A stretch of 64,000 nucleotides of DNA from Bacteroidales bacterium (lineage in GTDB: Bacteria > Bacteroidota > Bacteroidia > Bacteroidales > Muribaculaceae): positions 25,375-89,374 of the forward strand of contig JAQXRH010000030.1 in assembly GCA_029218425.1 (NCBI GenBank). Direction: 5' to 3'. The position numbers and the translations under genes were made by a program. Shown here piece by piece: positions 35,883-46,328 of this stretch. The notes below the pieces were generated by a model that was given only the letters and a program-made list of their open reading frames with translations, was not told the origin of the DNA and searched no databases. How positions within the stretch are numbered: position 1 is the stretch's first letter; each line of letters starts with the position of its first letter.

Positions 35883-38081
35883 TTATTCTTTGAAGTACTT
35901 TACGGCATCAATGACGAGCGGGAGCATCTTTTCGTCGACGCCAAGTTTAACGAGCGAGCGCCGGTCGTCGGTCATTTCGCGCAGGAAATCGCTCCATCCG
36001 TTGGCCGACACGCTGATATATTTGTTATAAAACGATATTGCCGAGTGGAAATCGCGCTGCGCCAGTGCCAGATGCCCGCGATTAAGGTAGTCGATAGGTT
36101 GCACCTGCTGCGCATCGATGATTTTATCGTAGATATTGCGAGCGCCGGCGAGGTCGTTTTGCATCAGCAAAGCCCAGGCCAGAGGTCGCAACGGCTTTTC
36201 CGACAATTCGTCGAGATATTGCGCTTTGTAGAAAGCGTTGGCAGCGTCCTTGTATTGTCCAAGGGCTATGAAGCATTGACCGATATTCATAGCGGTAGCA
36301 AATTTGTCGGGCTGCATGTCGTCGAGGCGCTGGAAATATTCCAAAGCTTTCTTATAGTTGCCGAGCTGCTTATGTGCGACGGCAAGGCGTTTGATGGTCC
36401 AAGCATTGTTACCGGTGAGCAATTCCGACTGCTCGTAATAATCGATAGCCTGCTTTATGTTGCCTAATTTTTGCTGGCAATAGCCCATCTTCTGGTAGAG
36501 GGTGCCGTCGGGGAAAATATGTTTTTCGAGCAGGCCGAACACGCCCAAAGCTTCGCTGTAGTATTGGTGCTTGAAATAGAACTCGCCCACAAGCTGCAGC
36601 GTAGAGTCCTCGAGGAAATCGGGTTGCAACGGCTTCACCTCTATGAGGTTGATTTCAGCAGCAAAGGGATTGTTAAAATCCTCTTTACGGCGGAAAAGGT
36701 TGAAAAAGCGGTAGAGGTTTTGCACATACTTGTTGATGAAGTAGCGGCGGGTATCGTTAGAGAGCGTGAGCGAAGCCGAATGTATCTCGGCGGCATTGAT
36801 ATTTTGAGCTTTCATTTGCGAAGCCAGCATGTTGCGTTGGGCTTGCGGCATAGCTGCGAAGGCCAGCACGAATGAATATTTGTCGCTGTCGCACATGAAA
36901 GGCGACTGAGCGATAAGCTCGACAAAGATGTCGGCGTCGTTGCCCAGTTGAGCCAGAGCCGAATTGTCGGTGTGGAAGGGGCGGAACCAGTTGGCGGGAT
37001 TGAAGAAGAAGGGGTAGGATTTAAGTTGCGAGAATGTGCCCATAAGCACATCGCCTCCCTCCTCCTGAATTTCCGATAGCTCCTTCATTTTGTCGGCGAT
37101 GCCCGACGACTCGAGGAATTCCTGCCATTCAGGGTTTTCTTCAATCTCGGCCGGGTCAAATCCTTGTTCGAAATCCATCTTGATGCGGCGGTCGATTTCC
37201 GGTTTTATCTTGATCATCTGCGGCACGATTTCGTCGCGGAGCTTGTTGGTGATGCGTTCGGTGTCGCGAGTGCGAATAAGCTCGAGGAATACGGTTTTGA
37301 TGTCGGACAGCCAACCGTCGACGTCGCGCAGCATTTCCAGCCGGGCTTTAAGTTCGGCGGGCATCGACGCGTTGCGGTTCACGTAAAGCATGATGAGCAA
37401 TGCGGTAAGCGCAGTCATGCGCAGTTGTTCGTCGGCATCGGTCGCGGCATAGATTTCGGCGAGCGCCACTGCCCTTTTAGCGTCGAAAAACTCAAAGCTG
37501 CCGAGCATCAATGCCGACACGGCCATGATTTTGACGTGGATAGGCACGGCCACGTCGGCAAACAGCCGGGTCAAAGCAGCGGTGTCGTCGGCGGAATACG
37601 GGAAGTTGACCCAGACGCTTTCGAAAAGCGAATTTTCAGCAGCTTCCAATTCCAGCGAAGCATTGCTGCCGCCCTGCGAGTCGCCCGACGCTATGGAGAA
37701 AGCATCGTTGGACTGCAGGACGCGCCGGTAACGGCTTATTGCCTCAGCCACGGAGCGCACATTGCCGCTCCGTATGGTGGTATAATATATCGAAGAAGCC
37801 GACTGCGCATTGACTATACGCGACAATCTGTCGTATATGACAACCAAATCGGTCTTAATATTGTTATATATGATATCGCGATGAGGGTCGGCCACATCTT
37901 CCATAGCATAGCGTAGCATATAGCGGTAGGATTCCTCTACACGGTTTATCATATCGGTAACCTCCCATTGCATTTTTTTCTCCGAGAGAGTCCTCAACAT
38001 GTCGATAGCCTCGTAGAGCCGGCCCTGCGATAGCAAATTAGTAAATAATTCTTTTTTATTCAAAAAAACGTTTTCTGCCAT
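35883..38081 (-). CDS. Large tetratricopeptide-repeat protein
   Basis: 732 residues from the ATG at 38081 (MAENVFLNKKELF); an 18-residue upstream extension is rejected because it reaches into the promoter region. No signal peptide or membrane helix is seen. The first about 430 residues are helical without a recognised family; the last 250 hold at least five TPR units, for example YQKMGYCQQKLGNIKQAIDYYE and FATAMNIGQCFIALGQYKDA. It is likely a cytoplasmic scaffold, conserved in Bacteroidales but uncharacterised to my knowledge. A -7 box TATCTTTG lies at 38107-38100 on the minus strand. Confidence 0.78.
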   Translation of the reverse strand: MAENVFLNKKELFTNLLSQGRLYEAIDMLRTLSEKKMQWEVTDMINRVEESYRYMLRYAMEDVADPHRDIIYNNIKTDLVVIYDRLSRIVNAQSASSIYYTTIRSGNVRSVAEAISRYRRVLQSNDAFSIASGDSQGGSNASLELEAAENSLFESVWVNFPYSADDTAALTRLFADVAVPIHVKIMAVSALMLGSFEFFDAKRAVALAEIYAATDADEQLRMTALTALLIMLYVNRNASMPAELKARLEMLRDVDGWLSDIKTVFLELIRTRDTERITNKLRDEIVPQMIKIKPEIDRRIKMDFEQGFDPAEIEENPEWQEFLESSGIADKMKELSEIQEEGGDVLMGTFSQLKSYPFFFNPANWFRPFHTDNSALAQLGNDADIFVELIAQSPFMCDSDKYSFVLAFAAMPQAQRNMLASQMKAQNINAAEIHSASLTLSNDTRRYFINKYVQNLYRFFNLFRRKEDFNNPFAAEINLIEVKPLQPDFLEDSTLQLVGEFYFKHQYYSEALGVFGLLEKHIFPDGTLYQKMGYCQQKLGNIKQAIDYYEQSELLTGNNAWTIKRLAVAHKQLGNYKKALEYFQRLDDMQPDKFATAMNIGQCFIALGQYKDAANAFYKAQYLDELSEKPLRPLAWALLMQNDLAGARNIYDKIIDAQQVQPIDYLNRGHLALAQRDFHSAISFYNKYISVSANGWSDFLREMTDDRRSLVKLGVDEKMLPLVIDAVKYFKE

Positions 38082-38193
38082 ACAAAATACTTGTTTATGC
38101 AAAGATAACAAACATTGTAGCAAATATCTTGCCAAAAATGAAAATTATTGATTTTAGGCGAAAAATTGTCAGAAAAAAATTTCTTACAAAACT

Positions 38194-38226
38194 TTTGCAA
38201 AGGTCGGAATTAAAACATTATATTTG
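38194..38226 (+). promoter_or_regulatory. Promoter of gdhA
   Basis: TTTG (38194-38197), 21 bases, TATATTTG (38219-38226). The ATG is 95 bp further, leaving a longer leader than most genes here. Confidence 0.65.
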
Positions 38227-38321
38227 CATAAAAATAGGCCGATAACGGCAAACTGGGTTTAACCTTGAAGACATTTTTCGATTACGACAACTATATACCA
38301 TAAATACCTAAATTTTAAGTC

Positions 38322-39659
38322 ATGGAAATCAACACCATCATCGACAACCTGAAAGCAAAGCATCCCGGAGAGAATGAATACATTCAGGCAGTAACCGAAG
38401 TACTTCTATCAGTGAAGGACATCTACAACCAGCATCCCGAGTTTGAAAGGAACAAAATCATAGAGCGCATGGTAGAGCCCGACCGCATAGTGACATTCCG
38501 CGTCACATGGCTCGACGACAAAGGGGAAGTGCAAAACAACATTGGCTACCGCGTGCAGTTCAACAACGCTATCGGCCCGTATAAAGGCGGCATACGTTTC
38601 CACGCGTCGGTCAACCTCTCCATCCTCAAGTTCCTCGGCTTTGAACAGACATTCAAAAACGCATTGACCACGTTGCCTATGGGCGGCGCCAAAGGCGGTT
38701 CCGATTTCTCGCCTCGCGGCAAGAGCGACCGTGAAATCATGCGCTTCTGCCAGGCGTTTATCCTCGGATTATGGAAAAACCTCGGGCCCGACCGCGACGT
38801 ACCCGCAGGCGACATCGGCGTAGGCGGCCGTGAAGTGGGCTACATGTACGGCATGTACAAACGGCTTGTCGACGAACACACCGGCACTTTCACTGGCAAG
38901 GGCCTTGATTTCGGTGGTTCACGCATCCGCCCCGAGGCCACAGGTTTCGGCGCACTCTATTTTGTGCAGAATATCCTTGCTCGCAAGGGCGACTCCATCA
39001 AGGGAAAGACAGTGGCAATATCGGGCTTCGGCAATGTGGCATGGGGCGCAGCCCTCAAAGCCAACGAATTGGGAGCCAAGGTGGTGACTATCTCTGGTCC
39101 CGACGGATACATCTACGACCCCGACGGCATCAGTGGCGACAAGATTAACACGATGCTCGAATTGCGCGCCTCTGGCGAAGATATCGTTGAGCCCTATATC
39201 GAAAAGCATCCAGGCGCCACATTCTTCCCCGGCAAGAAACCGTGGGAGCAGAAAGTGGACATAGCACTGCCCTGCGCCACCCAGAACGAGCTCAACGGCG
39301 ACGATGCCCGCCAGCTTATCGCCAACAATGTGCAATTGGTAGCAGAGGTTTCCAACATGGGCTGCCGTCCCGAGGCTATCGACGCTTTCATCGAGCACCG
39401 CATCACTTATGCCCCCGGCAAGGCTGTCAACGCCGGCGGTGTAGCCACTTCAGGATTGGAAATGAGCCAGAACGCCATGCATCTGCAGTGGGGCGCCGAC
39501 GAAGTCGACCAACGTCTACATGGCATAATGAACGATATCCACGCCCAGTGCGTGAAATATGGCGAAGAGCCCGACGGCTACATCAACTACATGAAGGGGG
39601 CCAACATAGCAGGCTTCATGAAGGTGGCCAATGCCATGATGGAACAAGGCGTATGCTAA
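38322..39659 (+). CDS. gdhA: Glutamate dehydrogenase (NADP-type)
   Basis: A 445-residue enzyme of the hexameric bacterial type, with the substrate site YKGGIRFH and the catalytic-lysine motif PMGGAKGGSDF (Lys near 123), the D-rich loop DRDVPAGDIGVGGREVGYM and the Rossmann loop SGFGNVAWG. Length and motifs match the biosynthetic NADP(H) form that fixes ammonia into glutamate, the main ammonia-assimilating route in Bacteroides. Single gene with promoter and terminator. Confidence 0.94.
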   Translation: MEINTIIDNLKAKHPGENEYIQAVTEVLLSVKDIYNQHPEFERNKIIERMVEPDRIVTFRVTWLDDKGEVQNNIGYRVQFNNAIGPYKGGIRFHASVNLSILKFLGFEQTFKNALTTLPMGGAKGGSDFSPRGKSDREIMRFCQAFILGLWKNLGPDRDVPAGDIGVGGREVGYMYGMYKRLVDEHTGTFTGKGLDFGGSRIRPEATGFGALYFVQNILARKGDSIKGKTVAISGFGNVAWGAALKANELGAKVVTISGPDGYIYDPDGISGDKINTMLELRASGEDIVEPYIEKHPGATFFPGKKPWEQKVDIALPCATQNELNGDDARQLIANNVQLVAEVSNMGCRPEAIDAFIEHRITYAPGKAVNAGGVATSGLEMSQNAMHLQWGADEVDQRLHGIMNDIHAQCVKYGEEPDGYINYMKGANIAGFMKVANAMMEQGVC

Positions 39660-39757
39660 TAGCCTATGCGCTGACCATGACGACGGCTATGTGCTGATAA
39701 CATTTGCAGAAGTAGCCTATATCGACATAAAAGCCCTGCATCACCAGGGCAAAGTAT

Positions 39758-39803
39758 AGGGCGGTGTGTCAATATTCCAATTATGGCACATCGCCCTCTT
39801 TTT
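39758..39803 (+). terminator. Terminator of gdhA
   Basis: AGGGCGGTGTG pairs with CACATCGCCCT (one G-U), long loop, followed by CTTTTT. Confidence 0.85.
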
Positions 39804-39890
39804 GCATGGATTTAAGCTTCGTTTCAGCTTCAATGATGATTGAAACGTGATTTCCCCCGGTTTTATACACCGAAACCGGAAAAATTGCAT

Positions 39891-39898
39891 TAAATTTG
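39891..39898 (+). promoter_or_regulatory. Candidate -7 element for prmA
   Basis: TAAATTTG, 28 bp before the ATG at 39926. Confidence 0.55.
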
Positions 39899-39925
39899 CA
39901 AATTGGAAATAATACCGGACTTACA

Positions 39926-40777
39926 ATGAATGACTATGTAGAAGTACGCGTTGATGCAACGCCATGCGATGAAACGACTACCGACATTATCGCATCATTG
40001 CTATGCGATATAGGATATGAGAGCTTCGTGCCCGATGCCACCGGCACTACTGCATATATAAAAAAGGAATTGTTTGACAAAGGCAGCTTGGATGAAGCGG
40101 TCGCATCGTTCCCGCTTCCGGGATTTACGTTCGACGTCGCCACGCAAGAGATAGAAGGGAAAGACTGGAACGCCGAATGGGAGCGCAATTACTTCAGCCC
40201 TATCGTGGTCGACGACATGTGCGTAATCCATTCCAGCTTCCACACCGACATACCTAAATGCGCCTACGATATAGTGATAGACCCAAAGATGGCATTCGGC
40301 ACCGGGCACCACTCCACCACCTCACTGATAATCAACCATTTGCTCCACAGTGAACTTTCGGGCTTGTCGGTTATCGACATGGGCACCGGCACTGGCATCC
40401 TCGCCATACTTGCCGCCATGAAGGGCGCGGCACCCGTCTACGCCATTGAAATCGACCCATTTGCCTATGCCAATGCCGTGGAGAATGTCAAGCTCAACAA
40501 TCATTCGGAAATCAGCGTCATACTCGGCGACGCCAGCGCCCTCAGCTCGATTCCCCAAGCCGACATCTTCATAGCCAATATCAACCGCAATATCATACTC
40601 AACGACATGGCCGATTATGCCGCTGCGATGAAAGATGGTGCCACGCTGTTACTTAGCGGCTTCTATGAAGAGGACGTCGAGATGCTGACACAACACGCCC
40701 GGCAATACAATCTTGAGTGTCGTACCGTCAGCTCGCGCGAGCACTGGGCATGCATCGAATTGCATAAGACTGTATGA
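39926..40777 (+). CDS. prmA: Ribosomal protein L11 methyltransferase
   Basis: 283 residues from the ATG at 39926 (a TTG 30 bp upstream is inside the promoter). The SAM-binding motif DMGTGTGILAILAA lies near 150-163, with FGTGHHSTT before it and the catalytic-site ANINRNIIL after it; the N-terminal about 90 residues form the small substrate-recruiting domain. PrmA trimethylates ribosomal protein L11. Single gene. The length matches the Bacteroidales form. Confidence 0.92.
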   Translation: MNDYVEVRVDATPCDETTTDIIASLLCDIGYESFVPDATGTTAYIKKELFDKGSLDEAVASFPLPGFTFDVATQEIEGKDWNAEWERNYFSPIVVDDMCVIHSSFHTDIPKCAYDIVIDPKMAFGTGHHSTTSLIINHLLHSELSGLSVIDMGTGTGILAILAAMKGAAPVYAIEIDPFAYANAVENVKLNNHSEISVILGDASALSSIPQADIFIANINRNIILNDMADYAAAMKDGATLLLSGFYEEDVEMLTQHARQYNLECRTVSSREHWACIELHKTV

Positions 40778-40850
40778 GGAAATTCCAACGATATATCCGC
40801 ATAATATCGTGCCATATAACTTCGTTTTGACGCAAATTTCCACCAAAATG

Positions 40851-40882
40851 TTTGAAAATGTAAATATTTGGCAGTAACTTTG
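40851..40882 (+). promoter_or_regulatory. Promoter of the leuACDB operon
   Basis: TTTG (40851-40854), 20 bases, TAACTTTG (40875-40882), 66 bp before leuA. The leader shows no Leu-rich peptide or T-box. Confidence 0.78.
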
Positions 40883-40948
40883 TGCAAAATTTCAAAAAAA
40901 CATATTTTTTAATCAGGTTTCCAAAAGATAATTATCAAATAACAAAAT

Positions 40949-42442
40949 ATGAGCGACCGTCTTTACATATTTGACACCACACTCCGCGACGGCGAGCAGG
41001 TGCCTGGTTGTCAATTAAATACCGTAGAAAAGATTGAAGTAGCAAAAGCTCTTGAGGAGCTCGGCGTCGATGTCATCGAGGCCGGATTCCCGGTATCAAG
41101 TCCGGGCGATTTCAAATCAGTAGTTGAAATATCAAAAGCTGTGACATGGCCTACTATCTGCGCCCTCACGCGTGCCGTAGAGAAAGACATTGAGGTGGCC
41201 GCCGAAGCACTTAAATACGCCAAGCACAAACGTATACACACCGGCATCGGCACCTCCGACCCCCACATCAAATACAAATTCAACTCCACCCGCGAGGAGA
41301 TCATCGAGCGCGCAGTAAAGGCTGTGGCCTATGCCAAACGCTTCGTTGAAGATGTGCAATTCTATGCCGAAGATGCCGGACGCACCGACAACGAGTACCT
41401 TGCACGAGTGGTAGAAGCCGTAATCAAAGCCGGGGCTACCGTCATCAACATCCCCGACACCACCGGCTACTGCCTCCCGGCCGAATTTGGGGCGAAAATC
41501 AAATACCTCATCGACCACGTTGACGGCATCGACAAGGTGACCATCGCCACCCATTGCCACAACGACCTGGGCATGGCAACTGCCAACACCATCTCGGGCA
41601 TAATAGGAGGAGCACGACAAGCCGAAGTGACCATCAACGGCATTGGAGAACGAGCCGGCAATACGTCGCTCGAGGAAGTAGCCATGATATGCTACTCCCA
41701 CAAAGAGCTCGACATCACCACAAATATCAACACCACAAAAATCTACAACACCTCGCGCATGGTGTCGTCGCTGATGAACATGCCGGTACAGCCAAATAAG
41801 GCTATAGTAGGGCGCAACGCATTCGCCCACTCTTCGGGCATCCACCAGGACGGCGTGCTCAAGAACCGCGAGAGCTATGAGATTATCGACCCCAAGGTGG
41901 TAGGCGTAGACGAAAACTCTATCGTGCTCACAGCCCGTTCGGGCCGCGCCGCTCTCAAGCATCGCCTGCATGTGCTCGGCATCGATCTCGACAAAGAAGC
42001 TCTTGACAAAGCCTACGAGGCATTCCTCCGTCTTGCCGACAAGAAGAAGGAAATCAACGATGACGACGTGCTCATGATAGCCGGCCAGCACAACAAGGAG
42101 CACCGCATCAAGCTCGACTTCCTGCAAGTCACATCGGGCGTAGGCATCAAGTCGGTGGCAAGCGTAGGGCTTGACATCGCAGGCGAGAAATTTGAGGCAT
42201 GCGCATCGGGCAACGGCCCCGTCGATGCCGCCATTTCAGCCATCAAGCTCATCATACGCCGCAAGATGCTCGTCAAGGAGTTCCTCATCCAGGCTATCAA
42301 CAAGGGGAGCAACGACGTGGGCAAGGTGCACATGACGGTAGAATACGACGGCAACCACTACTACGGGTTCTCCGCCAACACCGACATTGTCAGCGCTTCG
42401 GCCGAAGCATTCTTGGATGCCATCAACAAATTCGTAAGATAA
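40949..42442 (+). CDS. leuA: 2-isopropylmalate synthase
   Basis: A 497-residue enzyme with [14 protein letters not shown] at 8-21 (catalytic Arg and metal Asp), the metal-ligand motif [10 protein letters not shown] near 200, and a C-terminal regulatory (LeuA dimer) domain from about 380 that binds leucine. It condenses 2-oxoisovalerate and acetyl-CoA in the first committed step of leucine synthesis. It heads the leuA-leuC-leuD-leuB operon, which supports LeuA over citramalate synthase. Confidence 0.93.
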   Translation: MSDRLYIFDTTLRDGEQVPGCQLNTVEKIEVAKALEELGVDVIEAGFPVSSPGDFKSVVEISKAVTWPTICALTRAVEKDIEVAAEALKYAKHKRIHTGIGTSDPHIKYKFNSTREEIIERAVKAVAYAKRFVEDVQFYAEDAGRTDNEYLARVVEAVIKAGATVINIPDTTGYCLPAEFGAKIKYLIDHVDGIDKVTIATHCHNDLGMATANTISGIIGGARQAEVTINGIGERAGNTSLEEVAMICYSHKELDITTNINTTKIYNTSRMVSSLMNMPVQPNKAIVGRNAFAHSSGIHQDGVLKNRESYEIIDPKVVGVDENSIVLTARSGRAALKHRLHVLGIDLDKEALDKAYEAFLRLADKKKEINDDDVLMIAGQHNKEHRIKLDFLQVTSGVGIKSVASVGLDIAGEKFEACASGNGPVDAAISAIKLIIRRKMLVKEFLIQAINKGSNDVGKVHMTVEYDGNHYYGFSANTDIVSASAEAFLDAINKFVR

Positions 42443-42468
42443 CAATTCCGGCGACAAAGCCACCGGAG

Positions 42469-42502
42469 GGTGCGCCATGCGCGCCTCCAGCCATGGCGCA
42501 CC
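42469..42502 (+). repeat. Intercistronic hairpin between leuA and leuC
   Basis: Perfect 11-bp stem (GGTGCGCCATG/CATGGCGCACC) with a 12-base loop and no U-run, so more likely an RNA-processing or stability element than a terminator. Confidence 0.75.
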
Positions 42503-42536
42503 GGCATTTACACATAGCGTTTAATCAATCTCTACA

Positions 42537-43934
42537 ATGAATACATTATTTGATAAAATTTGGGACAGCCACGTCGTGACAAAAGTCGACGAAGGCCCTA
42601 CCCAACTTTATATCGACCGCCATTACTGCCACGAGGTGACAAGCCCTCAGGCATTCGATGGGCTACGCAAGCGCGGGCTCAAAGTATTCCGGCCACAACG
42701 CACCTATTGCTCGCCCGACCACAACATCCCCACTCTCAACCAGGACAAGCCGATAGCCGACGAGGTATCGCGCCACCAGGTGGAGCAGCTCACCAAGAAT
42801 GCGGGGGAATTCGGGCTTACACTATTCCAGCTGGGCCATCCGCGCAACGGCATCATCCACGTCATCGGTCCGGAGAACGGGCTTACGCTTCCCGGCTACA
42901 CTATAGTGTGCGGCGACAGCCACACGTCCACTCATGGCGCGTTTGGAGCCGTAGCTTTCGGTATCGGCACGTCGGAGGTGGAAATGGTGCTCGCCTCGCA
43001 GTGTATTCTCCAGGCCAAGCCCAAGACAATGCGCATCACAGTAGATGGCAAGCTGTCGGCAGGCGTCACGGCCAAAGATATCGCACTCTATATCATAGCC
43101 AAGATGACCACCGGAGGCGCCACTGGCTACTTCGTGGAATATGCCGGTGAGGCAATCCGGTCGTTGTCGATGGAAGGACGCATGACACTGTGCAACATGT
43201 CGATAGAGATGGGTGCCCGCGGCGGATTGATAGCCCCCGACGAAGTCACCTTAGAATACTGCAAAGGCAGGCCTTACGCCCCCAAGGGCGAAGAGTGGGA
43301 CAAGGCGGTGGCCTATTGGCGCACCCTCCCCTCGGGCGACGATGCCGTATTCGACAAAGAGGTGCGATTTGACGCCGCCGACATACGTCCGCGTGTCACT
43401 TACGGCACCAACCCCGGCATGGGCATTGCTATCGACGAGCCTGTGCCCTACTGCCCCGACAATGCCGACGAGCAAGAGCGCGCTTCGTTTGAAAAATCGC
43501 TTTCATATATGGGATTCACCTCGGGCAAGAGCATCGAAGGCACCAAGGTCGACTACGTGTTTCTCGGCAGCTGCACCAACGGCCGTCTCGACGATTTCCG
43601 CCAATTCGCCTCGATAGTGAAAGGGCGCAAGAAGCATCCCGATGTCACCGCATGGCTCGTGCCCGGCTCGTGGGAAGTGCTCCGTCAGGTCAAAGAGGAA
43701 GGCTTGGACAAGGTGATTGAAGAAGCCGGATTTGAGCTGCGTCAGCCCGGATGCTCGGCTTGCCTTGCGATGAACGACGACAAAGTGCCGGCAGGATGCC
43801 TCGCCGTGTCAACGTCGAACCGCAATTTTGAAGGACGTCAAGGACCCGGCGCACGCACCGTCCTTGCAAGCCCGCTTGTGGCAGCCGCTGCTGCCGTGAC
43901 CGGCGTTATTACCAACCCTTTAAAACTCCTGTGA
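42537..43934 (+). CDS. leuC: 3-isopropylmalate dehydratase large subunit
   Basis: A 465-residue aconitase-family protein. The three 4Fe-4S cysteines are in LGSCTNGR (near 346) and [10 protein letters not shown] (near 406 and 409). With LeuD it isomerises 2- to 3-isopropylmalate. It starts 94 bp after leuA with the hairpin in between, and its TGA stop overlaps the ATG of leuD by one base. Confidence 0.95.
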   Translation: MNTLFDKIWDSHVVTKVDEGPTQLYIDRHYCHEVTSPQAFDGLRKRGLKVFRPQRTYCSPDHNIPTLNQDKPIADEVSRHQVEQLTKNAGEFGLTLFQLGHPRNGIIHVIGPENGLTLPGYTIVCGDSHTSTHGAFGAVAFGIGTSEVEMVLASQCILQAKPKTMRITVDGKLSAGVTAKDIALYIIAKMTTGGATGYFVEYAGEAIRSLSMEGRMTLCNMSIEMGARGGLIAPDEVTLEYCKGRPYAPKGEEWDKAVAYWRTLPSGDDAVFDKEVRFDAADIRPRVTYGTNPGMGIAIDEPVPYCPDNADEQERASFEKSLSYMGFTSGKSIEGTKVDYVFLGSCTNGRLDDFRQFASIVKGRKKHPDVTAWLVPGSWEVLRQVKEEGLDKVIEEAGFELRQPGCSACLAMNDDKVPAGCLAVSTSNRNFEGRQGPGARTVLASPLVAAAAAVTGVITNPLKLL

Positions 43935-44518
43935 TGAAACAGAAATTCAACAACGTGACATCGACGTGCGTGCCACTGCCCATCGAGAATATCGACACCG
44001 ACCAGATAATCCCCGCACGTTTCCTCAAAGCCACATCTCGCGAGGGCTTCGGCGAAAACCTCTTCCGCGACTGGCGATACGATAAAAACGGGAACGTCAT
44101 CACCTCGTTTCCGCTCAACAATCCCCGATACTCGGGACAAATATTGGTGGCCGGCAAAAATTTCGGATGCGGCTCATCGCGCGAGCATGCCGCATGGGCT
44201 ATTGCCGACTATGGCTTCCGTGTGGTAGTATCGACATTCTTTGCCGATATCCACAAGAACAACGAGCTTAACAACTTCGTGCTTCCGGTAGTGGTGAGCG
44301 AACCGTTTTTGGCCTCACTATTCGAGACAATCGAGGCCGACCCGAAGGCACAAGTGTCGGTAGACCTGCCCACACAGACCATCACCAACCTCTCCACCGG
44401 AGTATCAGAGCATTTCGACATCAACCCCTACAAGAAGCACTGCCTGCTCAACGGGCTTGACGATATCGACTACTTGCTCAGCAACCGCGACAAAATCATT
44501 GAATACGAAAACAAATAA
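43934..44518 (+). CDS. leuD: 3-isopropylmalate dehydratase small subunit
   Basis: 194 residues from the ATG at 43934 (a GTG one codon earlier is possible). It contains the swivel-domain motif [14 protein letters not shown] and [14 protein letters not shown], which supplies substrate-binding residues to the LeuCD active site. Translationally coupled to leuC by a one-base overlap of stop and start. Confidence 0.95.
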   Translation: MKQKFNNVTSTCVPLPIENIDTDQIIPARFLKATSREGFGENLFRDWRYDKNGNVITSFPLNNPRYSGQILVAGKNFGCGSSREHAAWAIADYGFRVVVSTFFADIHKNNELNNFVLPVVVSEPFLASLFETIEADPKAQVSVDLPTQTITNLSTGVSEHFDINPYKKHCLLNGLDDIDYLLSNRDKIIEYENK

Positions 44519-44545
44519 TGCCGATAGGTGGAGCCACCTATGGCA
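44519..44545 (+). repeat. Intercistronic hairpin between leuD and leuB
   Basis: TGCC-g-ATAGGTGG pairs with CCACCTAT-GGCA around a two-base turn: 12 pairs with one bulged G, directly after the leuD stop. No U-run. Confidence 0.72.
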
Positions 44546-44567
44546 ACAGTAACCCGACTATTAAGAC

Positions 44568-45629
44568 ATGGACTTTAAAATAGCAGTATTGCCCGGCGAC
44601 GGCATAGGTCCCGAGATTTCCAAAGTAGGCGTCGACGTAATGACCGCCGTGTGCAACAAGAAGGGGCACTCCGTAAGTTACACCTACGCTCCGGTGGGAG
44701 CATCGGCAATCGACGAATGTGGCGACCCGTTCCCCGAAACTACGTTCAAAATATGCATGGATGCCGATGCCGTGCTTTTCTCCGCTATCGGCGACCCCAA
44801 ATACGACAACAACCCTACGGCAAAAGTGCGTCCCGAGCAAGGCCTTCTTGCCATGCGCAAGCGCCTGGGGCTCTTTGCCAACATACGCCCTGTGCAGATA
44901 TTCCCGGCGCTCATCCACAAGTCGCCGCTCAAGGCCGAAATCATCAAGGATGCCGATTTCATTTGCATCCGTGAGCTTACCGGCGGCATGTACTTCGGCG
45001 AGAAATATCAGGACGACGACCGAGCATACGACACCAACGCCTACACCCGCGAGGAGATAGAGCGCATACTCCGCGTGGCATTTGAATATGCGCGCCGACG
45101 TCGCAACCACCTCACCGTGGTCGACAAGGCCAACGTGCTCGCATCCAGCCGATTGTGGCGCAAAATTGCCAAAGAGATGGAACCGCAGTATCCCGATGTC
45201 ACCACCGACTATATGTTTGTCGACAACGCGGCCATGAAGATGATTACCGAGCCGTCGTTCTTCGACGTGATGGTTACCGAAAACACCTTCGGCGACATAC
45301 TCACCGACGAGGGCAGCGTCATCTCCGGCTCGATGGGACTTCTCCCCTCCGCCTCGACCGGCGAGCACACCCCCGTGTTCGAGCCGATACACGGCTCATG
45401 GCCCCAAGCCAAAGGGCTCAATATTGCCAACCCCATGGCGCAGGTGCTCTCCGTAGCAATGCTCTTTGAATACTTCAACCTCAAGGAAGAAGGCGCTATA
45501 ATACGCCGCGCTGTCGATGATGCCCTTGCGGCCTTCGTGCGCACTCCAGAAATACAGGTAGAAGGCCACACAGCCTACGGCACCAAAGAGATAGGCGAAT
45601 GGCTCGTCAACCGCATCAACGAGTTGTAA
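44568..45629 (+). CDS. leuB: 3-isopropylmalate dehydrogenase
   Basis: A 353-residue NAD-dependent beta-decarboxylating dehydrogenase with GDGIGPEI (residues 9-16), the substrate region [10 protein letters not shown] and the metal site [12 protein letters not shown]. It oxidises 3-isopropylmalate to 2-oxoisocaproate. It is the last gene of the leu operon; isocitrate dehydrogenase is unlikely given length and context. Confidence 0.94.
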   Translation: MDFKIAVLPGDGIGPEISKVGVDVMTAVCNKKGHSVSYTYAPVGASAIDECGDPFPETTFKICMDADAVLFSAIGDPKYDNNPTAKVRPEQGLLAMRKRLGLFANIRPVQIFPALIHKSPLKAEIIKDADFICIRELTGGMYFGEKYQDDDRAYDTNAYTREEIERILRVAFEYARRRRNHLTVVDKANVLASSRLWRKIAKEMEPQYPDVTTDYMFVDNAAMKMITEPSFFDVMVTENTFGDILTDEGSVISGSMGLLPSASTGEHTPVFEPIHGSWPQAKGLNIANPMAQVLSVAMLFEYFNLKEEGAIIRRAVDDALAAFVRTPEIQVEGHTAYGTKEIGEWLVNRINEL

Positions 45630-45650
45630 TCTCGTATAACCGTATTTTAA

Positions 45651-45692
45651 CCGCAGCTACTGTTCTGCCTCATAATCTGATCGTAGCTGCGG
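45651..45692 (+). terminator. Probable terminator of the leu operon
   Basis: CCGCAGCTAC pairs perfectly with GTAGCTGCGG (10 bp) across a 22-base loop; followed by ATTTAATTTT. Confidence 0.65.
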
Positions 45693-45728
45693 ATTTAATT
45701 TTGAATAACAAAACCTTCAACCTTAAAT

Positions 45729-46328
45729 ATGTCACAACTATCCCGCATCTTAACCATTTGCTTCATATCCATATTAACTCCATACGTAGCATCGTCACAA
45801 ACCAATATGACTGATGACGGCGTATGCCGATGGGAAACCGGAGCTATGGCCGGACTCAACAACGACGGATATGAATGGCAGTTTCATGGAGCTTACTTCC
45901 CGATACAGTATGTCGGAGCCAAAATCGGCCTCGGAATGGCCGGCGAGATACATCAGATGGGAGATTGGGGAGAAGATGAATGGGAAACCGGCCACCACTA
46001 TGCAGCACGTTTTAAATTCAACGCAGCCATAGCTGTCCGCTCACCACGAATCTTAAACTGGAAAAGTCAGGATGCCGGTTTCTATCTTTTCACCGAACCG
46101 GGCATCGTCCTCTCGCCCGGCGCAAGCGGAAGCCGTAATCCCCGCTATTGTTGCTGGGATCTGAAATCCGGCATAAATCTCCAGATTGACCACCTCATAC
46201 TCACTCTCGGATACGGCATCTCAGATTTCTCCCTCTACTCCGGCTACCCGACCAACATGCAAGGCCTCCCCGACGACGACAACTACATAACCCACACAGC
46301 ATTCGTATCCTGCTCCTACAAATTCTGA
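45729..46328 (+). CDS. Putative outer-membrane or secreted beta-rich protein
   Basis: 199 residues with a signal peptide (RILTICFISILTPYVASSQ, cleavage near 23). The rest alternates aromatic and polar residues in strand-like patterns (AKIGLGMAGEIHQ, YAARFKFNAAIAV, LILTLGYGISDFS) and ends in AFVSCSYKF; a terminal Phe is typical of outer-membrane beta-barrels. I do not recognise the family. Eight-strand small barrels of this size are common in Bacteroidetes. It follows the leu operon terminator and probably is transcribed alone. Confidence 0.6.
   Translation: MSQLSRILTICFISILTPYVASSQTNMTDDGVCRWETGAMAGLNNDGYEWQFHGAYFPIQYVGAKIGLGMAGEIHQMGDWGEDEWETGHHYAARFKFNAAIAVRSPRILNWKSQDAGFYLFTEPGIVLSPGASGSRNPRYCCWDLKSGINLQIDHLILTLGYGISDFSLYSGYPTNMQGLPDDDNYITHTAFVSCSYKF

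Noticed and set aside
40883..40948. Leucine attenuator or T-box before leuA
   Set aside because: The 66-base leader is A/T-rich with no leucine-rich peptide, specifier loop or terminator/antiterminator pair.
42560..43150. Plus-strand alternative frame inside leuC
   Set aside because: Arg/Pro/His-rich shadow frame; leuC has all family motifs in its own frame.
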